Assembly: GCF_947492535.1 (NCBI RefSeq)
Contig: NZ_CANLNH010000014.1
Span: 1-64,000 of the forward strand
Length of the DNA: 64,000 bases
Source of the DNA: an uncultured Dokdonia sp.
GTDB lineage: Bacteria > Bacteroidota > Bacteroidia > Flavobacteriales > Flavobacteriaceae
Direction: 5' to 3'
Numbering within the stretch: position 1 is the first letter of the stretch; each line of letters starts with the position of its first letter. Both the position numbers and the translations under genes were made by a program. The notes below the pieces were generated by a model that was given only the letters and a program-made list of their open reading frames with translations, was not told the DNA's origin and ran no database searches. Shown here piece after piece: positions 52,021-59,485 of this stretch.

Positions 52021-52623
52021 TTATTCTTTTGGTCTATTGATATAAATAATCTCTAACTCTTTTGCATCTATTGCTAGATTATTTTTTCCTTTCTTAAGTA
52101 TGTTTTCTTGTTTTGGAATTCCTTTTCCAAAAACATTTCTATCTATATAATTATAAATTCCAGTATTCGTAGAGGCGATCCATCCTTTTGCAAAAGAGGA
52201 CTTGGTAATTGTTACGGCACCGCCTTTATAGTTTGATAATAGTTTTTTAGCAGCTCTTCTAGCATCTTTTTCTGCTGTATTATTTGGGAAAACCATATAG
52301 GTGCCATTTTTAAAAAGCACCCAGTTTTTTCTATCTGGATTTACACCAAGCTGTACATTAAAAATAAGAGATTTATAGTCTTCTCTTTTTTTATTTACGA
52401 TTTCTGTTTTCTTCTTTTTTACTACCTTTTTTTTAACTTCTTTTGCTTGTACTGGTGGTGTAGGAGGTTCTAGTTCTGGTATAGAATCTTCTACAGGGGT
52501 TTGTGGTGGTTCTGGAGCTTCAATAACCTTAGGTGGCGCAGGAGGTTCAGGTTTTTTAGGTTGATCTTTTGCGCAAGAGAACAGTAAACTGCTTAGTAGT
52601 ACATAGAAAAAGAGACGTCTCAT
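52021..52623 (-). CDS. Pro-rich lipoprotein of unknown function, inside the trp operon
   Basis: A 200-aa lipoprotein (MRRLFFYVLLSSLLFSCAKD, lipobox LFSC). Residues about 23-60 are a proline/glutamate spacer (KPEPPAPPKVIEAPEPPQTP), then a Lys-rich stretch (KEVKKKVVKKKKTEIV), then a globular C-terminal part. I do not recognise a family. It sits between trpG and trpD with 14 and 50 nt gaps and is not a Trp enzyme. Confidence 0.75.
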   Translation of the reverse strand: MRRLFFYVLLSSLLFSCAKDQPKKPEPPAPPKVIEAPEPPQTPVEDSIPELEPPTPPVQAKEVKKKVVKKKKTEIVNKKREDYKSLIFNVQLGVNPDRKNWVLFKNGTYMVFPNNTAEKDARRAAKKLLSNYKGGAVTITKSSFAKGWIASTNTGIYNYIDRNVFGKGIPKQENILKKGKNNLAIDAKELEIIYINRPKE

Positions 52624-52637
52624 TATTTTGGCTTTAA

Positions 52638-53207
52638 TTAGTTGTTAACCCAGTTTTTAATCATTGATTTTCCATCTGGAGTCAATACGCTCTCTGGATG
52701 AAATTGTACACCACGTACATCATATTCTCGGTGGCGTAATCCCATAATTTGTCCTGTACTATCTACTGCAGTGATTTCTAAGCTTTCTGGAAATCCCTCT
52801 TGTGCAACTACCCATGAATGGTATCTTCCAACATCTATCTGACTGTCTAGTCCTTTAAAAAGAACAGTGTCTTCTTGTGTGATGTTAATTTGAGTAGCAA
52901 CTCCATGAAACACTTCATCTAAATTAATAAGTGATCCGCCAAAAACTTCTCCTATAGCCTGTTGTCCTAAGCATACCCCTAAAATACTTTTGGTAGGGGC
53001 ATATTTTTGAATTACTTCTTTCAATAATCCTGCTTCTTCAGGAATGCCTGGTCCAGGAGATAATAAAATCTTATCATAGTCTTCGCAATCATCAATATGA
53101 AATTGATCATTACGCCTCACTATTACAGTACAGTCTAACTCTTCCAAATAGTGGACGAGATTATATACGAAACTATCATAGTTATCTATAACGAGTACTT
53201 TTTTCAT
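52638..53207 (-). CDS. trpG: Anthranilate synthase component II (glutamine amidotransferase)
   Basis: A 189-aa class I glutamine amidotransferase supplying ammonia to TrpE. VIDNYDSFVYNLVHYLEEL is the N-terminal signature. The catalytic triad is visible as ILGVCLGQQAIG (Cys) and GVQFHPESVLTPDG (His and Glu). It may also serve folate synthesis (PabA), since no other copy is visible here. It follows trpE by 34 nt. Confidence 0.94.
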   Translation of the reverse strand: MKKVLVIDNYDSFVYNLVHYLEELDCTVIVRRNDQFHIDDCEDYDKILLSPGPGIPEEAGLLKEVIQKYAPTKSILGVCLGQQAIGEVFGGSLINLDEVFHGVATQINITQEDTVLFKGLDSQIDVGRYHSWVVAQEGFPESLEITAVDSTGQIMGLRHREYDVRGVQFHPESVLTPDGKSMIKNWVNN

Positions 53208-53241
53208 CTATTTTATTTTTAGTTTATATACTGAGAATATA

Positions 53242-54639
53242 TTATATCTCTTCAGCAAGTTGTAGTGCTTTTGTTAAGGCACCTAATTTATTGTATACTT
53301 CTTGTAATTCCTTTTCAGGATCACTGCCTGAGACAATTCCAGCCCCAGCTTGGTAATGTAATGAATGATTCTTACTTAAAAATGACCTGATAATAATAGC
53401 ATGATTAAAATTACCATTAAAGTCCATAAAACCGATAGCGCCTCCGTAAAATGTGCGATTTCGATTTTCGTATTTTTCTAAGAGTTGCATCGCCATATGT
53501 TTGGGAGCTCCACTGAGCGTCCCTGCAGGAAATGTGTCTGCGACAACTTGTAATGTACTTGAAGACGTATGTTTCTGAGCCGTTACTTTACTTACAAGAT
53601 GTATCACATGTGAGAAAAATTGAACTTCTCGATAAGTTTCTACTTGAACACCATGACCATTTCTAGAAAGGTCATTACGAGCAAGATCTACAAGCATTAC
53701 GTGTTCACTATTTTCTTTTTCATCTACGGCAAGTTGCTTTGCAAGTTCTGCATCCTGTTCATCATTTCCAGTACGTTTAAAGGTTCCTGCGATAGGGTGA
53801 ATTTCTGCTTTTCCATCACTAACGATAAGTTGTGCTTCTGGAGAAGATCCAAATATTTTAAAATCTCCATAATCAAAATAGAATAGGTACGGAGATGGAT
53901 TTACACTTCGTAAGGCTCTATAGACATTAAATTCATCGCCTTTAAATTGTTGTGAGAATCGTTTACTGGGTACAATTTGAAAAACATCTCCACGCTGACA
54001 ATGTTTTTTACAGGTTTCTACTAGGTTTTTGAACTCTTGGTCAGAAATATTTGTATCCGGAGATCCTTCTCTATTAAAATTATATTCAGCAAAGTTTTTA
54101 ACTTTTAGTAGCTGCTCTATTTGTGCAATGTTATTTTGTTCTTCTGTGGTATGGCAAAAGATATAGGCTTCGTTATTAAAATGATTAATTGCAATGATAT
54201 TTTGATACACGGCATAATACATATCTGGAATCGCTAAATCCTGCTCCTTTTTTGTGATTTCTATATCTTCAAAAAAGTGAACAGCATCATAGGATAGGTA
54301 TCCAAATAGACCGTTATTTATGAATTTAAAATCGGATGATTCTGTTGAGAACGCTTTCGCGAAAGCGTCCAAAACCCCAACAACATCAGTTTCTGAAGTA
54401 ATTTTTTGTGTTGTTGTATTGCCATCAGGAAATTGCTGTATAATCTCATCTCTATCTATTTTTATAGAAGCTATAGGGTTACAACAGATGTAGCTAAAAC
54501 TGTTGTCGTTTGCATGGTAGTCACTACTTTCCAGTAGTAAACTATTAGGAAAACGATCTCGCAAACGTAAATATACAGACACAGGGGTAATAGTATCTGC
54601 GAGAAGTTTTTTTGAGTATGTTTTTAATATGTATGTCAT
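53242..54639 (-). CDS. trpE: Anthranilate synthase component I
   Basis: A 465-aa chorismate-utilising enzyme that makes anthranilate. The N-terminal region near 34-44 (NSLLLESSDYH) is the tryptophan feedback-site LLES-x motif, suggesting allosteric inhibition by Trp. FQIVPSKRFSQQF, HPIAGTFKRTGN, DLARNDLSRNG, FPAGTLSGAPKHMAMQLLE and GGAIGFMDF are the catalytic-domain motifs. An in-frame palindrome encodes DAFAKAFSTE near residue 91. It is the first structural gene after the trp leader. Confidence 0.96.
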   Translation of the reverse strand: MTYILKTYSKKLLADTITPVSVYLRLRDRFPNSLLLESSDYHANDNSFSYICCNPIASIKIDRDEIIQQFPDGNTTTQKITSETDVVGVLDAFAKAFSTESSDFKFINNGLFGYLSYDAVHFFEDIEITKKEQDLAIPDMYYAVYQNIIAINHFNNEAYIFCHTTEEQNNIAQIEQLLKVKNFAEYNFNREGSPDTNISDQEFKNLVETCKKHCQRGDVFQIVPSKRFSQQFKGDEFNVYRALRSVNPSPYLFYFDYGDFKIFGSSPEAQLIVSDGKAEIHPIAGTFKRTGNDEQDAELAKQLAVDEKENSEHVMLVDLARNDLSRNGHGVQVETYREVQFFSHVIHLVSKVTAQKHTSSSTLQVVADTFPAGTLSGAPKHMAMQLLEKYENRNRTFYGGAIGFMDFNGNFNHAIIIRSFLSKNHSLHYQAGAGIVSGSDPEKELQEVYNKLGALTKALQLAEEI

Positions 54640-54662
54640 TGCATATACTTTTATAAAAATGA

Positions 54663-54688
54663 AAAAGCCTGTCGTAAGACAGGCTTTT
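54663..54688 (-). terminator. trp attenuator terminator hairpin
   Basis: AAAAGCCTGTC and GACAGGCTTTT form a perfect 11-bp stem around the 4-base GTAA loop, with a T run on the minus strand, 23 nt before trpE. The 9 nt CTTACGACA in the terminator are exactly complementary to TGTCGTAAG in the leader-peptide 3' end (54714-54722), the predicted antiterminator. Confidence 0.9.
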
Positions 54689-54715
54689 AATATATTTTAA
54701 ATACATAGGAGCTTC

Positions 54716-54772
54716 TTACGACAACGTTTGTTTCGTATTCCACCACCAAGTATGTACTGTATTATTTCTCAT
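54716..54772 (-). CDS. trpL: trp operon leader peptide (18 aa, three consecutive Trp codons)
   Basis: ATG at 54770-54772 opens MRNNTVHTWWWNTKQTLS, ending TAA at 54716-54718. Codons 9-11 are TGG TGG TGG. The stop region (TTG TCG TAA G) contains the 9-nt antiterminator strand. If the ribosome stalls at the Trp codons when charged tRNA-Trp is scarce, this strand is left free and can pair with the terminator's CTTACGACA. If translation reaches the stop, the ribosome covers it and the terminator at 54663-54688 can form. This fits classical ribosome-mediated attenuation. A weak TATATTTAC promoter-like motif is just upstream. Confidence 0.88.
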   Translation of the reverse strand: MRNNTVHTWWWNTKQTLS

Positions 54773-54874
54773 TTAGAGTGTAAATATAGGAAGCTGTTTT
54801 AAATAAAAAAAACCTTGATCCTAAATTTTGAAAAATAGTCTCAAGGTATATACTATCCTTACAATAAAAATTAA

Positions 54875-55441
54875 TTAAAATTTTAAACTTACTGCAAGTT
54901 CAAAGTTGTCATTAATTGCTTTGTCTTTTAAATTGTCAAAGAAACTTCCAGAACCGTATGTAATTCCATATTTAGTGCGATCTACAGTAAGTTTTGTAGA
55001 AGCTGTATTCCCATTTATATTCATGAGAACCTTCATGGTTTGTGTGATCCCTTTAATGGTCATGTTTCCTGATACATTATATCCATTACCACTTTTAGTA
55101 ACTTCAGTGATTACAAATGTTGCTGTAGGGAAATTATTTACACCAAAAAATTCATCGGTTTTTAAATGTCCTTCTAATTTTTCTTTTCCTTTTCCTGCTT
55201 CTAGATCTGTTACTTGAATAGAAGTCATGTTTACGGTAAAATTTCCTCCTACGAGTTCATTTCCTTCCATAATAAGAGTTCCTTCTTGTAACTCAATAGT
55301 ACCTGTATGTGATCCTGTTACTTTTTTTCCAGTCCAAGTGATCGTACCTTCTTTTACTTTTACTTCTTTTTTTATTGGGTTAGAAGCAAAAGCTCCTGTT
55401 ACGATAAGTGCTAAAATTGCTGTAAATAGTTTAGTTTTCAT
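54875..55441 (-). CDS. YceI family protein
   Basis: A 188-aa secreted lipocalin-like protein. I chose ATG 55441 for the signal peptide MKTKLFTAILALIVTGAFAS. TITWTGKKVTGSHTGTIELQ, LEAGKGKEKLEGHLKTDEFF and TKYGITYGSGSF match YceI-domain patterns; family members bind isoprenoid-like ligands in the periplasm. The ligand is unknown. It lies 16 nt downstream of the MarR gene, which probably regulates it. Confidence 0.92.
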   Translation of the reverse strand: MKTKLFTAILALIVTGAFASNPIKKEVKVKEGTITWTGKKVTGSHTGTIELQEGTLIMEGNELVGGNFTVNMTSIQVTDLEAGKGKEKLEGHLKTDEFFGVNNFPTATFVITEVTKSGNGYNVSGNMTIKGITQTMKVLMNINGNTASTKLTVDRTKYGITYGSGSFFDNLKDKAINDNFELAVSLKF

Positions 55442-55457
55442 TTTGTTTGTTTTAAAG

Positions 55458-55907
55458 TTATTGTCTGAGTTTGTTGAGTAGTTTATTGAGTGTCTCAAGC
55501 TCATTGTCGTTTAATTGTTGTGTAACTTTCTTTTCTGCGGTAGTTACGATAGGGTTTATAATGTCTAGAAGTTTCAATCCTTTTTCTGTGATAGTAATTT
55601 CTACTTTTCTCCTATTTGTTGGACAAATAGTACGTTCTGTATATCCTTTGGCAATTAACTTATCTACGAGTCGAGTGGTGTTACTGGTCTTTGCTACCAT
55701 ACGAGAATTAATCGTAGAGAGATTTGCAGGTTTACTTTTTTGTCCTTTTAAAATACGTAATACATTAAATTGCTGTAGTGATATGTCAAAAGGTTTTATA
55801 GCTTCTGTAATAATATCATTAGCCCAATTTGCTGAATATAAAAGGTTAATCGTTAGCTTTCGCGAAAGCGATAACGTCTTAGTTTGAATCACTTCTTCTA
55901 TTGTCAT
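55458..55907 (-). CDS. MarR-family transcriptional regulator
   Basis: A 149-aa regulator starting at ATG 55907. The winged-helix segment LQQFNVLRILKGQKSKPANL STINSRMVAKTSNTTRLVDK LIAKGYTERTICPTNRRKVE contains the recognition helix and the beta wing. It forms an operon with the YceI gene. An in-frame palindrome (55858-55867) encodes LSRKLTI here rather than AFAKA, because it is read in another frame. Confidence 0.9.
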   Translation of the reverse strand: MTIEEVIQTKTLSLSRKLTINLLYSANWANDIITEAIKPFDISLQQFNVLRILKGQKSKPANLSTINSRMVAKTSNTTRLVDKLIAKGYTERTICPTNRRKVEITITEKGLKLLDIINPIVTTAEKKVTQQLNDNELETLNKLLNKLRQ

Positions 55908-56039
55908 TACAATTGTTGTGTATACAAATGTAATAAAACTCTTCTTTCTGTTTGGAATATTTAACAATTTTTTAAAAATTTGGAGTATTAGAGAAATCAA
56001 TACAACAAATATTTAACGTATAATTCCCAAAGTTTGTTA

Positions 56040-56076
56040 ATAGTACATAGAGAATACAAATCGTACTATACTTTTG
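56040..56076 (+). promoter_or_regulatory. Divergent promoter region with inverted repeat ATAGTAC/GTACTAT
   Basis: ATAGTAC at 56040-56046 and GTACTAT at 56063-56069 form a 7-bp inverted repeat with a 16-bp spacer, followed by a perfect -7 box TACTTTTG (56069-56076) just before the TlpA-like start at 56082. It could be an operator of the divergent MarR regulator. No -33 TTTG was found at normal spacing. Confidence 0.35.
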
Positions 56077-56081
56077 TACTA

Positions 56082-56588
56082 ATGAAATTTTATGCATTCA
56101 TAGGATTATTGCTTTTGATAAGTTGTAAGGGAGGGAACCAAGAGATTGTATCTTTTACAGATTTAGAGGAGGATATGCCTTTTGTAACGGTAGATTATGA
56201 AGGGTTGGAGTCATATCTAGAAGCTTCTGATGCAGCGGTGCATGTGGTAAATTTTTGGGCTACTTGGTGTAAGCCATGTGTCAAAGAATTACCACATTTT
56301 GAAGAATTAAGAACGACATATGGTACCGAAGGAGTAAAGGTAATTTTAGTGAGTTTAGATTTTCCTGAGCAGACAGAACGTCTCACACATTTTATAGAAA
56401 AACGGAATATTCAATCAGAAGTAGTATTTTTAGACGATGGGGATGCCAATAGTTGGATACCAAAAGTAGATGTTAGTTGGTCTGGGGCTATTCCTGCAAC
56501 CATTATATATAGTGATGAAAAACGTTCTTTTTACGAGCAATCTTTTACCTATGAAGCGCTAGAAAAAGAGCTTAAATTATTTTTATGA
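56082..56588 (+). CDS. TlpA-like thioredoxin-fold lipoprotein
   Basis: I set the start at ATG 56082 (168 aa) because MKFYAFIGLLLLISCKGGNQ is a lipoprotein signal (lipobox LISC). The thioredoxin fold has VHVVNFWATWCKPCVKELPH with the CxPC-type active site CKPC near residue 63. Likely an envelope thiol reductase. It overlaps the next gene by 4 nt (ATGA). Confidence 0.9.
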   Translation: MKFYAFIGLLLLISCKGGNQEIVSFTDLEEDMPFVTVDYEGLESYLEASDAAVHVVNFWATWCKPCVKELPHFEELRTTYGTEGVKVILVSLDFPEQTERLTHFIEKRNIQSEVVFLDDGDANSWIPKVDVSWSGAIPATIIYSDEKRSFYEQSFTYEALEKELKLFL

Positions 56589-57214
56589 AAACATTAAAGA
56601 TTTTAACTGCTATTGCTGTTGTTGTGATTTTATCGGCTTTTGTCGTAAAATCTATCAACCCAAATAAAGTAGGAGGCAACGGATATGGAGTAGGAGATGT
56701 TGCAGCAGATATTTCACTAAAGAATATTGATGGGCGGTATGTGTCCTATTCAGATTATACAGACGCAAAAGGATTTATTGTCATTTTTACCTGTAATACC
56801 TGTCCTTTTTCGGTTGCAAATGAAGATCGTATCATTGCGCTAGATGCAAAGTATAAGAATTTAGGATATCCAGTCATTGCAATTAATCCTAATAATCCAG
56901 CTGTAAAACCGGGTGATAGTTTTGATGCAATAAAGCAAAGAGCAAAAGAGAAAGGATTTACATTTCCATATCTTTTTGATGAAGGTCAAAAGGTATATCC
57001 AACCTACGGCGCTACAAAAACACCTCACGTATATTTACTTCAAAAAACGGATAAAGGGAATGTCGTAAAATATATAGGTGCTATCGATGATAATTCTAGA
57101 AATGCCAATGCCGTAAAAGAAAAGTATCTTGAAAATGCTGTAGATGCATTGCTTACAGGTAAAACAATTGAAGTTACAGAAACAAAAGCAATAGGTTGTT
57201 CGATAAAAGGATAA
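56585..57214 (+). CDS. Thioredoxin-family protein (redoxin-like)
   Basis: A 209-aa protein with an N-terminal membrane helix or signal (LKILTAIAVVVILSAFVVKS). GFIVIFTCNTCPFSVANEDR carries a CxxC motif (CNTC) in an AhpC/TSA-like fold, and TYGATKTPHVYLLQK has the cis-Pro. Function in envelope redox chemistry is likely. Transcriptionally coupled to the TlpA-like gene. Confidence 0.87.
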   Translation: MKTLKILTAIAVVVILSAFVVKSINPNKVGGNGYGVGDVAADISLKNIDGRYVSYSDYTDAKGFIVIFTCNTCPFSVANEDRIIALDAKYKNLGYPVIAINPNNPAVKPGDSFDAIKQRAKEKGFTFPYLFDEGQKVYPTYGATKTPHVYLLQKTDKGNVVKYIGAIDDNSRNANAVKEKYLENAVDALLTGKTIEVTETKAIGCSIKG

Positions 57215-57236
57215 CGAATTACGCTACTATATTTGT

Positions 57237-57268
57237 AAAAATCGAAACTTAATCAAGTTTCGATTTTT
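57237..57268 (+). terminator. Terminator after the thioredoxin genes
   Basis: A perfect 14-bp stem AAAAATCGAAACTT/AAGTTTCGATTTTT with the loop AATC, 22 nt past the stop codon. Confidence 0.9.
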
Positions 57269-57299
57269 TGTATCTCCCTATTTTATTTCCTTAAATTTG
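57267..57299 (+). promoter_or_regulatory. Promoter of the MBL/rhodanese operon
   Basis: A TTTG element (57267-57270) and the -7 box TAAATTTG (57292-57299) are 21 bp apart, within the usual Bacteroidetes spacing. The start codon is at 57319. The -33 element overlaps the T run of the preceding terminator. Confidence 0.55.
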
Positions 57300-57318
57300 C
57301 ATTAAACTATACGTGTTT

Positions 57319-58707
57319 ATGATCTTAGAACAGATGTATACAAAATGCTTAGCTCAAGGGGCTTATTTTATATGTTCCCAAGGAGAAGCTATCATTATAG
57401 ATCCTTTACGAGAGGTGCAACCATATCTTGATCTTGCTAATGATCATGATAGTACTATTAAATATATATTTCTTACGCATTTTCATGCTGATTTTGTAAG
57501 CGGACAGGTAGATCTGGCAAAGGCAACTGGAGCTACTGTAATACTTGGACCTAACGCAAAAGCTGCTTATGACTATCATGGTGCTAAAGATGGAGAAGTT
57601 TTTCAGGTTGGAGCACTTCAAATAGAAGTTATCCATACACCTGGACACACGATGGAGTCTACATGTTATTTATTAAGAGATGAAGATGGTAAAGAACAAG
57701 CGCTTTTTACAGGGGATACTTTATTTATAGGAGATGTAGGACGTCCAGATCTTGCAGCAAAATCAAATCTGACTAAAGAGGATTTAGCAGGACATCTTTA
57801 TGATAGTTTGCATAATCGTATTATGCCACTCTCTGATGATATTATAGTGTACCCAGCTCATGGAGCGGGTTCTGCTTGTGGGAAAAATATGAGTAGCCAG
57901 ACCAGTGATACATTGGGAAATCAAAAAGAAACTAATTATGCTTTTAAATTAGAAAAGCAAGATTTTATAAAAGAATTGGTCACAGGGTTAAGTGCGCCAC
58001 CTAGTTATTTTCCTGAGAACGTAGCGATGAATAAACGTGTAAACACAGATTTTGACACGATCATTAAAAGAGGGACGACACCACTTTCGGTATCTGCGTT
58101 TGAGGATTTAGCATCTCAAAATGATGTATTGGTGTTGGATACAAGAAGTGTTTCCGCTTTCGCGAAAGCATCGCTATCACAAGCCTGGTTTGTTGGATTG
58201 AGCGGGCAGTTTGCTCCTTGGGTAGGTGCAATCGTAAAGGATATTAATCAGAAAATTATCGTTATCACTGAAAAAGGAAAGGAAGAAGAGGTAGCAACAC
58301 GTCTTTCTAGAGTAGGATACGATCATAGTTTAGGATACCTTAAAGGAGGGATAGATGCTTGGATTGCTGAAGGGAAAGAAGTAGTACAAACACAAGAAAT
58401 TACAGCGCAAGAATTTATAGATGGTTTGTCAAACGGAAGTATTGCATATCCAGTAGATGTGCGTAAAGATGGAGAATTTGCAACAAGCCATATAGAGGGA
58501 ATTGCTCATAAGCCATTAGATAATGTACATACAAATAGTAAGGAATTAGATCCTGCAAAGACCTATCATGTGCATTGTGCTGGAGGGTATAGATCTTTAA
58601 TATATGCATCTATAGCTCGATCTCAGGGCGTGAATATGGTGAATGTCTTAGGAGGCTATGGGGCTATTAAGAAAACAGAATTAGGAACAATTAAAATAAC
58701 AGAATGA
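57319..58707 (+). CDS. MBL-fold hydrolase with two C-terminal rhodanese domains (persulfide dioxygenase-like)
   Basis: A 462-aa protein; ATG 57319 is preferred over GTG 57313. Residues 1-260 form a metallo-beta-lactamase fold of the ETHE1/PDO type: YIFLTHFHADFVSGQVDLAK, HTPGHTMEST, FTGDTLFIGDVGRPDL, VYPAHGAGS. The usual HxHxDH is HFHADF, with Phe instead of the last His, as in a related subgroup. Two rhodanese-like modules follow, about 270-360 (no obvious catalytic Cys) and 375-462 (HVHCAGGYRSLI, with a Cys). Likely sulfane-sulfur metabolism. It overlaps the next gene by 4 nt. In-frame palindrome: SAFAKASLSQ. Confidence 0.87.
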   Translation: MILEQMYTKCLAQGAYFICSQGEAIIIDPLREVQPYLDLANDHDSTIKYIFLTHFHADFVSGQVDLAKATGATVILGPNAKAAYDYHGAKDGEVFQVGALQIEVIHTPGHTMESTCYLLRDEDGKEQALFTGDTLFIGDVGRPDLAAKSNLTKEDLAGHLYDSLHNRIMPLSDDIIVYPAHGAGSACGKNMSSQTSDTLGNQKETNYAFKLEKQDFIKELVTGLSAPPSYFPENVAMNKRVNTDFDTIIKRGTTPLSVSAFEDLASQNDVLVLDTRSVSAFAKASLSQAWFVGLSGQFAPWVGAIVKDINQKIIVITEKGKEEEVATRLSRVGYDHSLGYLKGGIDAWIAEGKEVVQTQEITAQEFIDGLSNGSIAYPVDVRKDGEFATSHIEGIAHKPLDNVHTNSKELDPAKTYHVHCAGGYRSLIYASIARSQGVNMVNVLGGYGAIKKTELGTIKITE

Positions 58708-59009
58708 AAGATATAACAGTAGAAGAGTGGAAGTCACTCATAGCAACCGATGATAATGCAGTGATTCTAGATGTTCGTACGCAGGATGAAGTTGATGAGG
58801 GTGCATTAGAAAATGCACATCACATAGATATATTTTTAGGGCAAGGGTTTATAGATGAAGTCAAAAAATTAGATGCTGAAAAGAATTATTATATTTATTG
58901 TCGTTCTGGAAATCGTAGTGGTCAAGCATGTACTATTATGAGTCAATTAGGCTTTGAAAACACCTATAATATGATAGGTGGTTATATGGCTTGGGAAGAA
59001 GAATTATAA
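58704..59009 (+). CDS. Single-domain rhodanese
   Basis: A 101-aa cytosolic rhodanese: MKDITVEEWKSLIATDDNAV ILDVRTQDEVDEG and the active-site loop IYCRSGNRSGQA with catalytic Cys. The loop CRSGNRS fits a sulfurtransferase. It overlaps the MBL gene by 4 nt and is followed by a rhodanese lipoprotein. Confidence 0.92.
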   Translation: MKDITVEEWKSLIATDDNAVILDVRTQDEVDEGALENAHHIDIFLGQGFIDEVKKLDAEKNYYIYCRSGNRSGQACTIMSQLGFENTYNMIGGYMAWEEEL

Positions 59010-59019
59010 AATTATAACA

Positions 59020-59406
59020 ATGCGTTTTTTCTTATCTATATGTTTTTTAGTTGTGATTGTAGCTTGTAAAGAGAAAGCTACAACGCCTCGTGTCGAAATA
59101 ATTTCTGTTCAAGAAATGAAAGATGTACTTAAGGCTGAGACTGTACAATTGATAGATGTTCGTACACGTAATGAATATGCTTCTAATCATATTAAAAATG
59201 CTAAAAACATTGTATATCAAGGCGATGATTGGGAAACTCAAATAGCATCTTTAGATAAAGAAAAACCAGTATATGTATATTGTCAAAAAGGAGGCAGGAG
59301 TGCAAAATGTGCTTCTTTATTAAAGGAAGCTGGTTTTGAAAAGATATATGATTTAGAGGGAGGGATATCACAATGGATGGCTCAAGGTAATGAAGTTGAA
59401 GAGTGA
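59020..59406 (+). CDS. Rhodanese lipoprotein
   Basis: I chose ATG 59020 (128 aa), since MRFFLSICFLVVIVACKEKA is a lipoprotein signal (lipobox IVAC). The rhodanese fold is clear: VQLIDVRTRNEYASNHIKNA and the active site YVYCQKGGRSAKCASLLKEA with catalytic Cys. The envelope-side partner of the cytosolic rhodanese next to it. Confidence 0.9.
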   Translation: MRFFLSICFLVVIVACKEKATTPRVEIISVQEMKDVLKAETVQLIDVRTRNEYASNHIKNAKNIVYQGDDWETQIASLDKEKPVYVYCQKGGRSAKCASLLKEAGFEKIYDLEGGISQWMAQGNEVEE

Positions 59407-59436
59407 TATTACTTCCGGATATTAAAATAATGACAT

Positions 59437-59465
59437 AAAAAAGCGTGCTTTTAGCACGCTTTTTT
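59437..59465. terminator. Bidirectional terminator at the end of the sulfur operon
   Basis: AAAAAAGCGTGCT/AGCACGCTTTTTT with a 3-nt loop, between the rhodanese lipoprotein (+) and the FG-GAP gene (-). Confidence 0.92.
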
Positions 59466-59485
59466 GTTACAACAGTATTTCTATT

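Noticed and set aside
54691-54790. T-box or TRAP-type regulation of the trp operon
   Set aside because: No T-box consensus or array of GAG/TAG triplets is seen; the short ORF with WWW codons and the 9-nt complementarity point to ribosome-mediated attenuation.
57313-57319. GTG start for the MBL gene
   Set aside because: An ATG two codons later fits the family N-terminus better, and Bacteroidetes prefer ATG.
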